Origin: DATAOG01 sp963753685 | GTDB lineage: Bacteria; Pseudomonadota; Alphaproteobacteria; Geminicoccales; Geminicoccaceae | DNA length: 64,000 nt | Direction: 5' to 3' | Assembly: GCA_963753685.1 (NCBI GenBank) | Contig: CAVWDE010000019.1 | Span: 1 to 64,000 of the forward strand | Part shown: piece by piece, positions 44,856 through 53,751 of the stretch | Numbering within the stretch: the stretch's first letter is position 1 | Layout: each line of letters starts with the position of its first letter | Position numbers and translations under genes: made by a program | The notes under the pieces: generated by a model | What the model was told of the DNA's origin: nothing | Databases searched by the model: none | Seen by the model: the letters and a program-made list of their open reading frames with translations, nothing else

Positions 44856-45967
44856 ATGGCCGCGACCAGAACCGCAACCGCTGATGAGCGGGTCGCCGAG
44901 ACGCCGCTCGTGCGCAAGTTGATGGCCCGGCCCGGAGCTCGGCGCGGTGGCCGGGACCATCCTGGTGTTCATCTTCTTCGCGCATCGTCGCCGGCGGCAG
45001 CGGCCTGTTCTCGGCGCCCGGGCATCCTCAACTTCCTCGAGGTCTCGGCCCAGCTCGGCATCATCGCGGTCGCCGCCTCGATGCTGATGATCGGCGGCGA
45101 GTTCGACCTCTCGATCGGCTCGATGATCGGCGCCGCCGGCGTGATCATCGCGATCCCGGCGGCGCAGTGGGGCTGGCCGCTCTGGCTGCTGCATCCTGCT
45201 CGCCTTCGCGATCGCCTGCCGTGGTCGGCTACATCAACGGCCTGATCGTGATCAGGAGCGGCCTGCCGTCGTTCATCGTCACGCTCGGCGGCCTCTTCAT
45301 CCTGCGCGGCCTGACCATCGGCTTCACCCGCCTGATCACCGGCCGCACCCAGGTCTCCGGCCTCAAGGCGCTGGCCGAGCACGACTGGCTGGCGCCGGTG
45401 TTCGCCGGCGAGGTCGGCCACGGCCTGATGGTCTGGCTCGCCAACATCGGGCTGATCGGCACCCGCGCCGACGGCGCGCCCGCGATCTCCGGCATCCCGA
45501 TGTCGATCGTCTGGTGGGTCGTGCTGACCGCGGTCGCGACCTGGATCCTGCTGCGCACCCGGGTCGGCAACTGGATCTTCGCCTGCGGCGGCGACCCGAA
45601 CGCGGCGCGCAACGTCGGCGTGCCGGTCGCGGCGGTCAAGATCGGCCTGTTCATGTTCACCGCCTGCGCCGCCACGCTGTTCGCCTGCGTCCAGGTGCTC
45701 GACGCCGGCTCGGCCGACACCAAGCGCGGCCTGCTCAAGGAGTTCGAGGCGATCATCGCCGCGGTGATCGGCGGCTGCCTGCTGACCGGCGGCTACGGCT
45801 CGGCGATCGGCGCCTCCTTCGGCGCGCTGATCTTCGGCACGGTGCAGATGGGCATCTTCTACACCGGCGTGAACACCGACTGGTTCAAGGTGTTCCTGGG
45901 CGTGATGATGCTGATCGCGGTGCTGTTCAACAACTACATCCGCCGCAAGGTGACCGAGGCCCGCTAG
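44856..45967 (+). CDS. Sugar ABC transporter permease
   Basis: About 370 residues, RbsC/FrcC-like. VSAQLGIIAVAASMLMIGGEFDLSIGSMIG is the family signature, and RNVGVPVAAVKIGLFMFTACAA and EFEAIIAAVIGGCLLTGGYGSAIG are the coupling and late helices. Indels near 44940, 44990, 45020 and 45205; from 45230 to the end it is clean. About ten membrane segments. Confidence 0.9.
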
Positions 45968-45994
45968 CGGAGCGCGCGCAAAAGGAGACGAACC

Positions 45995-46900
45995 ATGGCA
46001 GACCGGACCGATGGCAACGCCCCGCCGATCGTGGAGCTGCGCGACATCGTCAAGCGCTTCGGCTCGGTGATCGCGCTCAACGGCGTCACCATGGAGGTGC
46101 ACGCGGGCGAGGTGATGTGCCTGCTCGGCGACAACGGCGCCGGCAAGTCGACCCTGATCAAGACCCTCTCGGGCGTCCATCAGCCGACCGAGGGCCAGAT
46201 CCTGATCGACGGCGAGCCGGTCGCGATGGACAGCCCGCGCGACGCGCTCGATCGCGGCATCGCCACGGTCTACCAGGACCTGGCGATGATCCCGCTGATG
46301 AGCATCACGCGCAACTTCTTCATGGGCCGCGAGCCCGGCGCGCGGCAAGGGCGCCTTCGGCGGCTTCGACGTCGGCGACGCCAACCGGATCGCCAAGGAG
46401 GAGATGGGCAAGATCGGCATCGACGTGCGCGATCCGAGCCAGGCGGTCGGCACGCTGTCGGGCGGCGAGCGCCAGTGCGTCGCGATCGCGCGCGCGGTCT
46501 ATTTCGGCGCCCGGGTGCTGATCCTCGACGAGCCGACCTCGGCGCTCGGGCGTCAAGCAGGCCTCGGTCGTGCTGCGCTACGTCGCCCAGGCGCGGGCGC
46601 GCGGGCCTGGGCGTGATCTTCATCACCCACAACGTCCACCACGCCTACCCGGTCGGCGACGCCTTCACGATCCTCAACCGCGGCCGCACCTACGGCACCT
46701 TCCCGAAGGCCGAGGTCATCGCGCGAGGAGGTCCTGAACATGATGGCCGGCGGCAAGGAGCTCGACGAGCTCTCGGCCGAGCTCGAGGAGTTCTCCCGCG
46801 CCGACGCCGGCAGCAGCTCGAAGCTCGACCCGGCGGCGCCGCCGAGCACGCGATCGCCGAATCCCTGCACCGGGAGGCGGAGTCGCTGCACAAGCACTGA
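45995..46900 (+). CDS. Sugar ABC transporter ATP-binding protein
   Basis: A single ABC cassette (about 300 residues), as in FrcA-type importers rather than the double cassette of RbsA. Walker A is GDNGAGKST, Q-loop VYQDLAMIP, signature LSGGERQCVAIARA, Walker B VLILDEPTSALG, and the H-loop FITHNVHHAYPVGD. Indels near 46345, 46550, 46610 and 46725. The C-terminal Glu/Ser-rich tail ends ESLHREAESLHKH. It lies 28 bases after the permease. Confidence 0.9.
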   Translation: MADRTDGNAPPIVELRDIVKRFGSVIALNGVTMEVHAGEVMCLLGDNGAGKSTLIKTLSGVHQPTEGQILIDGEPVAMDSPRDALDRGIATVYQDLAMIPLMSITRNFFMGREPGARQGRLRRLRRRRRQPDRQGGDGQDRHRRARSEPGGRHAVGRRAPVRRDRARGLFRRPGADPRRADLGARASSRPRSCCATSPRRGRAGLGVIFITHNVHHAYPVGDAFTILNRGRTYGTFPKAEVIARGGPEHDGRRQGARRALGRARGVLPRRRRQQLEARPGGAAEHAIAESLHREAESLHKH

Positions 46901-46936
46901 GCGTTACCGCGAAGGCGGCGTTCCCCCCTCCCGGGA

Positions 46937-47524
46937 TCAGGCGCTCGGGCGCCTCGCGGCTTCGGCAGCGGTCGTGCGCTCGTAGATCTCGGCCAGCGTC
47001 ATGGCGGCGCCGCCGGCCGCGAAGCCGAGGCGCAGATCCGGCTCGTCGAGGATACGGTAGCGCCAGCCGCCCTCGTCCCGCTCGTAGACGCTGATCCTGA
47101 TCTCCTCCTGCGCGATCAGCACGTACTGCCTGAGGCTCGCGATCTGCTGATAGGCGTCGAGCTTGGGGCCGCGATCGAAGCCCTGGGTCGAGCGCGACAG
47201 GACCTCGACCACGATCTCCGGCTCGGGCACGACGTCGCTCCGGCCCGATCCGGGCGTGCAGGTCACGACCACGTCGGGATACATGGTCGCCGACGCCGAG
47301 ACGACCTTCACCCCTTCCATGAACACGCGACAAGGGCCGCCACGAAGCTGCGAACGCAGGCCGCTGAACACGTTGCAGGCGATCGTGTTGTGGTCGAGCG
47401 TGTCGCCGACCATCACCCGGATCACCCCGCCGACGTACTCGTAACGCTCCTCCTGCTCGCGCTCCCAGGCGAGGAACTCCTCGACCGTCCAGGGCTCGGG
47501 CAGGTCGGCTCGTGCGCGTGCCAA
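46937..47524 (-). CDS. Uma2 family endonuclease-like protein (DUF820)
   Basis: 195 residues, intact. PEPWTVEEFLAWEREQEERYEYVGGVIRVM is the opening. VSASATMYPDVVVTC with PEIVVEVLSRSTQGFDRGPKLDAY holds the PD-(D/E)XK-like residues D, E-V and K, and QYVLIAQEEIRISVYERD closes the fold. The function of most Uma2 proteins is unknown. It stands alone on the minus strand between two plus-strand units. Confidence 0.85.
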   Translation of the reverse strand: MARARADLPEPWTVEEFLAWEREQEERYEYVGGVIRVMVGDTLDHNTIACNVFSGLRSQLRGGPCRVFMEGVKVVSASATMYPDVVVTCTPGSGRSDVVPEPEIVVEVLSRSTQGFDRGPKLDAYQQIASLRQYVLIAQEEIRISVYERDEGGWRYRILDEPDLRLGFAAGGAAMTLAEIYERTTAAEAARRPSA

Positions 47525-47714
47525 CTGTCTTGTCCTTACTCGCCGGCGCCCAGCCTACGCGCCTCGCCCGCCGCCCGCGAGCCGAATTCCCACGCGGCGG
47601 CGGGCCGCTCGCCCGCAGGCGGCCACCGCGCCGCGCGCCATCGCCGGGGCAAGCTTGTCCCCTCGGGCAATTCCGACTAGCTTGCCGCCCGTCAAAAGCG
47701 GCGGGAGGAGCGAC

Positions 47715-48594
47715 ATGGCGAAATGCGCCTTCATCGGGCTCGGCGTCATGGGCTATCCGATGGCCGGCCATCTCCAGGCCAAGGGTCACGAGGTCACGGT
47801 CTACAACCGCACCGCGGCCAAGGCCGAGCAGTGGGCGAAGCAGCACGGCGGCCGGCAAGCGCGGACCCCGCGCGAGGCGGCCGACGGGCGCCGAGTTCGT
47901 GTTCATGTGCGTCGGCAACGACGACGACATGCGCAGCGTCGTGCTCGGCGACGACGGCGCGCTCGCCGGCATGGCCGAGGGCTGCGTCCTGGTCGACCAC
48001 ACGACCGCCTCGGCCGACATCGCGCGCGAGCTCGCGGCGGCGAGGCCAAGGGCGGGCGACGACTTCATCGACGCTCCGGTCTCGGGCGGCCAGGCGGGCG
48101 CCGAGAACGGCCAGCTGACCGTGATGTGCGGCGGCGAGCCGGCGGCCTTCGACCGCGCCAAGCCGGTGATGGACTGCTACGCGCAAGGCGGTCACGCTGA
48201 TGGGCCCGGCGGGCGCCGGCCAGCTCACCAAGATGGTCAACCAGATCTGCATCGCCGGCCTGGTCCAGGGGCTGTCGGAGGCGCATCAACTTCGGCATGC
48301 GCGCCGGCCTCGACATGGACAAGGTGATCGACGGTGATCTCCAAGGGCGCCGCGCAGTCCTGGCAGATGGACAACCGCGCCAAGACCATGGTCGCAGGGC
48401 AAGTTCGACTTCGGCTTCGCCGTCGACTGGATGCGCAAGGACCTCGGGATCTGCCTGGACGAGGCGCGACCGCAACGGCGCGCGGCTGCCGATCACGGCG
48501 CTGGTCGACCAGTTCTACCGCCAGGTGTCAGGAGCGCGGCGGCGGCCGCTGGGACACCTCGAGCCTGATCCACAACCTGCAGCTGCTGGACTGA
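47715..48594 (+). CDS. NAD(P)-dependent 3-hydroxyisobutyrate dehydrogenase-like oxidoreductase
   Basis: Beta-hydroxyacid dehydrogenase of about 290 residues. CAFIGLGVMGYPMAGHLQAKGH is the Rossmann motif, DAPVSGGQAGAENGQLTVMCGG the substrate loop, and GPAGAGQLTKMVNQICIAG holds the catalytic Lys. It ends QERGGGRWDTSSLIHNLQLL. Preceded by GGGAGGAG, a strong ribosome-binding site. Indels near 47860, 47888, 48045, 48195, 48285, 48340, 48400, 48470 and 48530. Exact substrate unknown. Confidence 0.87.
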
Positions 48595-48622
48595 GAGCGC
48601 CGGCTCGGCAGCATGCCGAGCT

Positions 48623-48802
48623 GGCGACATCGCCCCTGCGACCGCCGTCGGCCGCATCGCGAGCGTCGTCGCCGGATTCGTCGGCGTCGTCTACGTCGGG
48701 ATCATGGTCGCGATCGTCACCCGCGCGCTGGCCCAGGCGGTCGAGGAAAAGCAACGCCACTGCCGGGAGAGCCGGGCAGACCGCTCTGGGCAAGCGGCCT
48801 GA
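48623..48802 (+). pseudogene. Potassium-channel pore fragment
   Basis: Fifty-nine codons start inside a pore motif, GDIAPATAVGRIASVVAG, and go on through the last membrane helix FVGVVYVGIMVAIVTRALAQ to a charged tail and stop. This matches the end of two-helix K+ channels (GYGDIAP...GR). Everything before the selectivity filter is gone; the preceding bases belong to the dehydrogenase gene end. A relic, convergent with the cyclic-nucleotide-binding gene. Confidence 0.6.
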
Positions 48803-48811
48803 GCGCAGCGG

Positions 48812-49324
48812 TCATCGGGCGGTGCCCTGCGCCGGCGCGCTGCCTCGCTCAGCCGCCGCGGGGCTTTCCAGCTCGTCGAGCCTTGCGCGCGCCGCACTCA
48901 GCGCCTGGGTGGTCCGATGCAGCTTCGCCGCGAGCGCGCGCATCACCTGGACGCCCACCTGCGGAAACTCGGCAACCAGGTGGAAGAACCCCTCCCTCGA
49001 CAGGCGCAGCGTATCGAGGTCGCCGTGCGCGACCACGGTCGCGCTGCGCGGCACGTCGCACAGAATCGCGATCTCGCCGATGATGTCGTTCTTACCCAAG
49101 GTCGCAATCTTGAGCGCCTTACGCGGCGCATCGACCAGGATGTCGGCCTCACCTTCGAGGATGACATAGGCGGCGTCACCGTAGTCGTCCTGGTGAAACA
49201 GCTCGTTGCCCGCCGGATGCGCTAGGCGTTCACTGGTGAACGCCAGCAACTTCAGTCTGGTCGGATTGATCTTGGCGAACAGCGGAATGTTGCTCAGGAT
49301 CTCCACGTCTTGGGCCAAGCTCAT
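48812..49324 (-). CDS. Cyclic nucleotide-binding domain protein
   Basis: 170 residues from ATG 49324 (MSLAQDVEILSNIPLFAKINP), intact. The cNMP fold is visible, with GDAAYVILEGEADILVD and the phosphate-binding cassette GEIAILCDVPRSATVVA. A C-terminal helix (LAAKLHRTTQALSAARARLDELE) may form a coiled coil. There is no HTH domain, so it is not a Crp-type transcription factor; it could be a stand-alone sensor or partner subunit. Confidence 0.85.
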   Translation of the reverse strand: MSLAQDVEILSNIPLFAKINPTRLKLLAFTSERLAHPAGNELFHQDDYGDAAYVILEGEADILVDAPRKALKIATLGKNDIIGEIAILCDVPRSATVVAHGDLDTLRLSREGFFHLVAEFPQVGVQVMRALAAKLHRTTQALSAARARLDELESPAAAERGSAPAQGTAR

Positions 49325-49624
49325 GGGACCGCCTCCTGGCTCGCAGTTCATCCAGCCACTGCCAGGGCAGCCTAGCGCACTGTCGGTGCCGCCCGATGTG
49401 AGCTGCTTCACAGTCTGATTGCCAAATCAGCCCGCATCGCGCATTCTGGTCGGCCTTGAGCTCAGCCCACCGGGCCGCGGCAAGACGGAGCGGCGGGTCC
49501 CGGCTCATTCAGACGGGCGTACCTGGCGCGGCAGCTCCTTAACCGTGACCGTCCGGTCTTGAGGCGCACAGCCGCAGCAGTTCAGCTCGTAGCCCACGAG
49601 CCGACACACTCCACGGCATCTGGC
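49325..49624. other. Gene-free spacer
   Basis: Three hundred bases between two minus-strand genes. No convincing open frame, repeat or terminator seen; it should hold the promoter of the cyclic-nucleotide-binding gene. Confidence 0.4.
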
Positions 49625-50632
49625 TCACGCCTTCAGCTCGCGCTTGAGCTCGTTCAGGAAGCGCCAGTCGGTGCCCTCGTCAAGGATCGCGTTCGGGATG
49701 GAACTGATCATGCCGACCTCGTGGAGGCGCAGCGCGAAGAAGCGCATCGTGTCCTCCGAATCGTACTCATGCCAGCGGTCGTACGGAACTTCCTGGATCG
49801 TCTGGAGCGCGTAGTCGTAGCGCTCGGTGAACCCGCCGTCGACCAGCCGGCGCGCGGCGGTTCCGGGCTCGGCGGTGCAGAACTCGGCAGCCTTGAAGGT
49901 CGCGCGCAGGAACCGCTTGGTCGCGACCGGATGGGCGCGCACCCAGGCGCGGTTGCCGTAGAGCATGCAGCAGAAATACTGCGACCATGGCTGGTCCGTG
50001 ACCGTGTTGAGAATGACGCGGCCGATGTTGCGGTCGCGCAGCTCCTGCGGCTCGGGCGGAAAGCCGAGAAAAGCATCGGTCTTGCCGGCGGCGAACAGCT
50101 CCTTGGCGTTGCCATCCGTCGGCACGATCCACTCGATGTCCTGCTTGGGGTCGAGGCCGACGTGCTTGGCCATGATCGAGAGGTAGAGGTGCCCGCTCGA
50201 GGCCAGCGTTTGGATGCCGACGCGCCGGCCCTTCAGGTCGCGGATGCTGCGGACCGGCGCGTGCGCGAACAGCTCGTAGCAGCCGACGTGCAGGCCCCCG
50301 ACCGCGGTGATCGGCAGGCCGGCATCCAGATGGTAGACGACCGTACCGGCGAAGCTGGCGCCGAAGTCCACCTCGCCCTTGGCCATCATCTGCGGCGTGC
50401 TGAAGCCGCCGGCGGCTCTCACGTACTCGACGTCGGTGAAGCCTTCGGCGCGCAGGAGCTCCGCGGCGACGTCGAGCGGGGCGAAGCAGATCCCGGTCGT
50501 GAACGCCAGGCGGATCGTGGTGGTCTCCGGCGGCGCTTCGTCGGCGAGCGCTGTCCGGCCGCCAAGGACGCCAGCGGCGCCGGCGGCGGACAGTCCGGTC
50601 AGAAAATCGCGGCGACTTTGAATGATCTGCAT
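49625..50632 (-). CDS. Tat-exported ABC solute-binding protein (NMT1/TauA-like), copy 1
   Basis: 335 residues, intact, from ATG 50632 (MQIIQSRRDFLTGLSAAGAAG). SRRDFL is a twin-arginine motif followed by a hydrophobic stretch ending ALADEA. TTTIRLAFTTGICFAPLDVAAELL, GEVDFGASFAG and RRVGIQTLASSGHLYLS are the SsuA/THI5-like fold. SQYFCCMLYGNRAWVRAHPVATKR is a conserved block with an unusual Cys pair. No permease or ATPase is nearby. Second gene of a tandem pair with about 50 bases between. Confidence 0.88.
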   Translation of the reverse strand: MQIIQSRRDFLTGLSAAGAAGVLGGRTALADEAPPETTTIRLAFTTGICFAPLDVAAELLRAEGFTDVEYVRAAGGFSTPQMMAKGEVDFGASFAGTVVYHLDAGLPITAVGGLHVGCYELFAHAPVRSIRDLKGRRVGIQTLASSGHLYLSIMAKHVGLDPKQDIEWIVPTDGNAKELFAAGKTDAFLGFPPEPQELRDRNIGRVILNTVTDQPWSQYFCCMLYGNRAWVRAHPVATKRFLRATFKAAEFCTAEPGTAARRLVDGGFTERYDYALQTIQEVPYDRWHEYDSEDTMRFFALRLHEVGMISSIPNAILDEGTDWRFLNELKRELKA

Positions 50633-50682
50633 CGGTATGGCCTCCGCCATGTCTGGCCCGGGTCTTGGCCCGAGACCCAGGT

Positions 50683-51684
50683 TCACCCCTTCAGCTCGCG
50701 CTTGAGCTCGTTGACGAAGCGCCAGTCGGTGCCGACGGCAACGAGCGCGTTTGGGGTGGAGCTGATCATCCCCGCTTCGTGCAGCCGAAGCGCGTAAAAG
50801 CGCATCGTGTCCTCCGGGTCATATTCGCGCCATCGATTGTACGGCACGTCGGTCAGCGTCTCGAGCGCATAGTCGTAGCGCTGGGTGAACCCGCCCTCGA
50901 CCAGATCTCGCGCCGCCCGCTCGGGCTCAGCGGCGCAGATATCGGCAGCCTTGAGGATGGCTCGCAGGTAGCGCTTGGTCGCGACCGGATGAGCGCGGAC
51001 GAAGTCCCTGTTGCCGAACGCCGTGCAGCAGAAATACTCCGACCAGGGCTTGTCCGTGGCCGTCTTGAGGATCACGCGGCCGATCTTGCGGGCGCGCAGC
51101 TCCTGCGGCTCGGGCGGAAACCCGAGAAAGACATCGACTTTCCGCTCGGCGAACAGCTGCAGGGTGGTGCCGCTCGGACCTGGGGTGACCCAGTCGATGT
51201 CCTGGTGGGGGTCGAGCCCGACCTGGGCTGCCATCATCGCGAGATAGAGATGGCTGCCGGAGCGGAGCGCGCGGATGCCGACCCTCTTGCCCTTCAGGTC
51301 GCTGATGGTTTGGACGGGCTGATGAGCGAACAGCTCGTAACATCCCGGATGCACGCCCGCCAATGCCGTGATCGGGTCGCCGGCATCCAGACGCGACACG
51401 ATAAATGCCCCGGTGTCCGCACTGAAGTCGGCCTCGCCGCGTGCGACGGCCTCGCCACCTGCTATCGTCCGCAGATAGCGGACATCGGCGAACCCCTCGG
51501 CACGCAGGAGCTGGTCGGCGATGTACCAAGGTGCGGTACAGATGCTCGGGTCATAGGTCAGCCGGAGTGTGGTCGTCTCAGGGGGCTCCTCGGCGGCAAG
51601 CGATCCCCGGGCGCCCAGCACCCCCGCGGCCGCGGCCAGCGACGCATGGGTCAGGAAACGGCGGCGAGACTGAATGATTTGCAT
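50683..51684 (-). CDS. Tat-exported ABC solute-binding protein, copy 2
   Basis: 333 residues, intact, start MQIIQSRRRFLTHASLAAAAG with Tat motif SRRRFL. It is clearly a paralogue of copy 1: same MQIIQSRR opening, GCYELFAH, VFLGFPPEPQELR (also in copy 1), SEYFCCTAFGNRDFVRAHPVATKR and the ending DWRFVNELKRELKG. The predicted ligand face differs (YDPSICTAPWY instead of FTTGICFAPLD). It is transcribed first in the pair. Confidence 0.88.
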   Translation of the reverse strand: MQIIQSRRRFLTHASLAAAAGVLGARGSLAAEEPPETTTLRLTYDPSICTAPWYIADQLLRAEGFADVRYLRTIAGGEAVARGEADFSADTGAFIVSRLDAGDPITALAGVHPGCYELFAHQPVQTISDLKGKRVGIRALRSGSHLYLAMMAAQVGLDPHQDIDWVTPGPSGTTLQLFAERKVDVFLGFPPEPQELRARKIGRVILKTATDKPWSEYFCCTAFGNRDFVRAHPVATKRYLRAILKAADICAAEPERAARDLVEGGFTQRYDYALETLTDVPYNRWREYDPEDTMRFYALRLHEAGMISSTPNALVAVGTDWRFVNELKRELKG

Positions 51685-52062
51685 GCGAGTCCCCTCAATG
51701 AGATTTCGGGGCCGATGTCAATCGAGTTACTTCCCGCGAACGGCTTGACCACCGACACCGCGGCAGCGCGAACTGAAAGCTTTATTCGGCTGTCACGGCG
51801 GCATGATGCCAGGGTCCGGATGCCAAGCAAAGCTTCTTCTTGGGCCAGCGTTGGCCCTCGGTTGCCCCTCCGAGGTCTTCGATGGCGCAGCAGGTGAGCG
51901 GCGGCGGCCGGCGAATCTGGGCGACCGTCGCCGTACCCCGCCTTCGCGAATCCGGATCGGGTCAGGTCGGCCCCTTCAAGGGTCGCACGCGTCGGTTCCC
52001 GCTTCTTGATCCGACGGGAGACATTCGCACGCAGTCCCGACAGAGGGATTGTTAAGGAACAG
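51685..52062. other. Gene-free spacer
   Basis: About 380 bases between two minus-strand units. Probably the promoter region of the tandem binding-protein genes. No recognisable gene or repeat. Confidence 0.4.
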
Positions 52063-52747
52063 TTACCGCAGCCGGAGGTCGAAGGGCGCCGGCTGGTCCC
52101 AGGTCCAGGCATTCCCAACTTTGCGCATCTCGACGAAATGGCCGGGGACGATCCGGTCGGCCCGCGCCAGGATCGCGGCGATCGAGGCGCGGCTGGCTTC
52201 GAGCGTGTCGAGCACCAGATCGCCGACCCCGATCATCACCTCCTTGGGGTACTTGATCGCATCGCTCGCCAGCACCACCCGGCCGCGCGTCCGCGGTCTC
52301 GAGCGCCAGCGCATAGAGCCCCGGGGTGTGGCCGGGCGCCGGGAATGCGGTTAGGCCGGAGCCGATCTCGGTCGGGCCTTCGAGCAGGGTCACCCGGTGG
52401 CGCTGGAGCTCGTCGAGGATGCCCCAGGGCAGGTGCGTGTCCTCGGCATGCGGCGCCTGCGCGTAGTCGAGCTCGCGCCGGCTCACCAGGATCTCGGCGC
52501 CCCGGAACAGATCGACGTTCAGGCTGTGGTCCCAGTGCAGGTGCGAGAGCATGACCCGCGGCACGTCCTTGGGCTTAAGGCCATGGCGGGCGAGGCCGCG
52601 GAGCAGGGCGGGGCGGTTGCCGTAATGCCCGGTATCGAACAGCAGCGGCCCCTCGGCGCCGGTCACCAGGACGACGCTGCTGATGCCGAGCGCGCCGTCG
52701 GCGTAGGCGAGATTGTTGCCGGTGATCAGGACGTCGTAGTCGGTCAT
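52063..52747 (-). CDS. MBL-fold metallo-hydrolase (lactonase-like)
   Basis: About 228 residues. VLVTGAEGPLLFDTGHYGNRP, zinc motif MLSHLHWDHSLNVDLF (H-x-H-x-D-H), FPAPGHTPGLYAL, VVLASDAIKYPKEV and RIVPGHFVEM give all metal ligands. It resembles quorum-quenching lactonases and related hydrolases, but the substrate is unknown. One indel near 52287. The ATG overlaps the stop of the kinase fragment upstream by four bases. Confidence 0.85.
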
Positions 52748-53262
52748 GGTGCCGCCTCCTTGCTCGGGATGTCTTTCCGCGCGCCGGGCAAGCGGTGCGA
52801 TCCGTCGATGCGCATGCCGCCGCGCCGCGCTCGCTCGCCGTCCCCGACAGCGGATCCCAACTGCGATCGTAGCTCATCGAGGGCGTCCTGGACCGTGCGG
52901 TTCGCTGTGTCGAGGACGATCCGCGGCCGGTCCCAGGCTTCGTACTCGCGCTCGACGACATCTCGCCAGGCAGGCAGCGCGAGACCGGCCAGATCTGCCC
53001 TGCGGGTCTCGACCCGGCGGCGATGCTCGATCGGGTCCGAGCAGACGACCTCGATCTCGGCGATGTCCGCTGAGGTCGTGACCGCCACCCGGCGCCACGC
53101 AGCGCGCGTGACGGCCAGAGGGTTGACCGAATCGGCGACCACCACCCGGCCAAGGCGCAGGTTGCTCTCGGCCAGCGCGTAGGCGACCAGATATCCGCTC
53201 GGACCGACATCGCCCGCGAACGTCCCGGACGACCGCAACGCCTGCTCGATCGTGTCGATCCT
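52744..53262 (-). pseudogene. AAA/chloramphenicol-phosphotransferase-like kinase lacking its P-loop
   Basis: The reading frame is open from about 53262 (IDTIEQALRSSGTFAGDVGP) to the stop at 52744. VVADSVNPLAVTRAAWRRVA, EVVCSDPIEHRRRVETRR and the VEREYEAWDRPRIVLDT end match small ATP-dependent kinases of the zeta-toxin/CPT group. In frame just upstream is TAA, and the roughly 30-residue strand with the Walker A motif that should precede IDT is absent. No start codon gives a P-loop, so the protein would lack ATP binding. Confidence 0.65.
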
Positions 53263-53357
53263 CCGTTATGAACGTTTTGATGACTTGGTCGCACGGACCA
53301 AATCCGGAGCGGCATTTTGGCAGTTATTGTAATTCATCCGGGAAATGGGCTGCTCCT

Positions 53358-53706
53358 TCATCTCGCCTCGGTGGCGCGCCAGGCGCGACCGAGAAAGACT
53401 GACAAAACTGCGTGAAGCGCAACCGCGGGCCATAGCAGGACGCCAGCCAACCCACCTGCGAACCCGAGGTAAGCAAGATATATCGCGACCACTGCGCTGT
53501 AGGTCAACATGCCGATCAGCGGCGGGCCCGGCCAGCAGGCGAATCGCTAAAGCAACCAGGGCGATGCCCGCGACGCGCGCAACCGGTATGGCGACGCCGA
53601 TAAGCTCCTCACCCAACAACAACTGCCCGACCAGCGAGGGAGCAATCAGCAACGCCAATCCGGTCGCGGCTTCGCCGACGGCCGCAAGCATGAGCACCTT
53701 TTTCAT
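53358..53706 (-). CDS. Small membrane protein downstream of an arylsulfatase
   Basis: About 116 residues with four hydrophobic segments: MKKVLMLAAVGEAATGLALL, AIPVARVAGIALVALAI, then in another frame LIGMLTYSAVVAIYLAYLGF and GGLAGVLLWPAVALHAVLSV. It ends GRAWRATEAR at 53358-53360. One indel near 53530. It follows the sulfatase on the same strand by 45 bases. Function unknown; I recall similar proteins beside arylsulfatases, but this is memory, not evidence. Confidence 0.7.
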
Positions 53707-53724
53707 CAGCCATTGGCGCCCAGG

Positions 53725-53744
53725 GCGGCCCGCGCGCGGGCCGC
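53725..53744 (-). promoter_or_regulatory. Perfect 20-bp palindrome between sulfatase and membrane-protein genes
   Basis: The half-site GCGGCCCGCG (53725-53734) is followed directly by its reverse complement. In RNA it would be a 10-bp all-GC hairpin within the 45-base intercistronic gap. There is no T tract, so an RNA processing or stability element is more likely than a terminator. Confidence 0.5.
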
Positions 53745-53751
53745 GCCGCGG

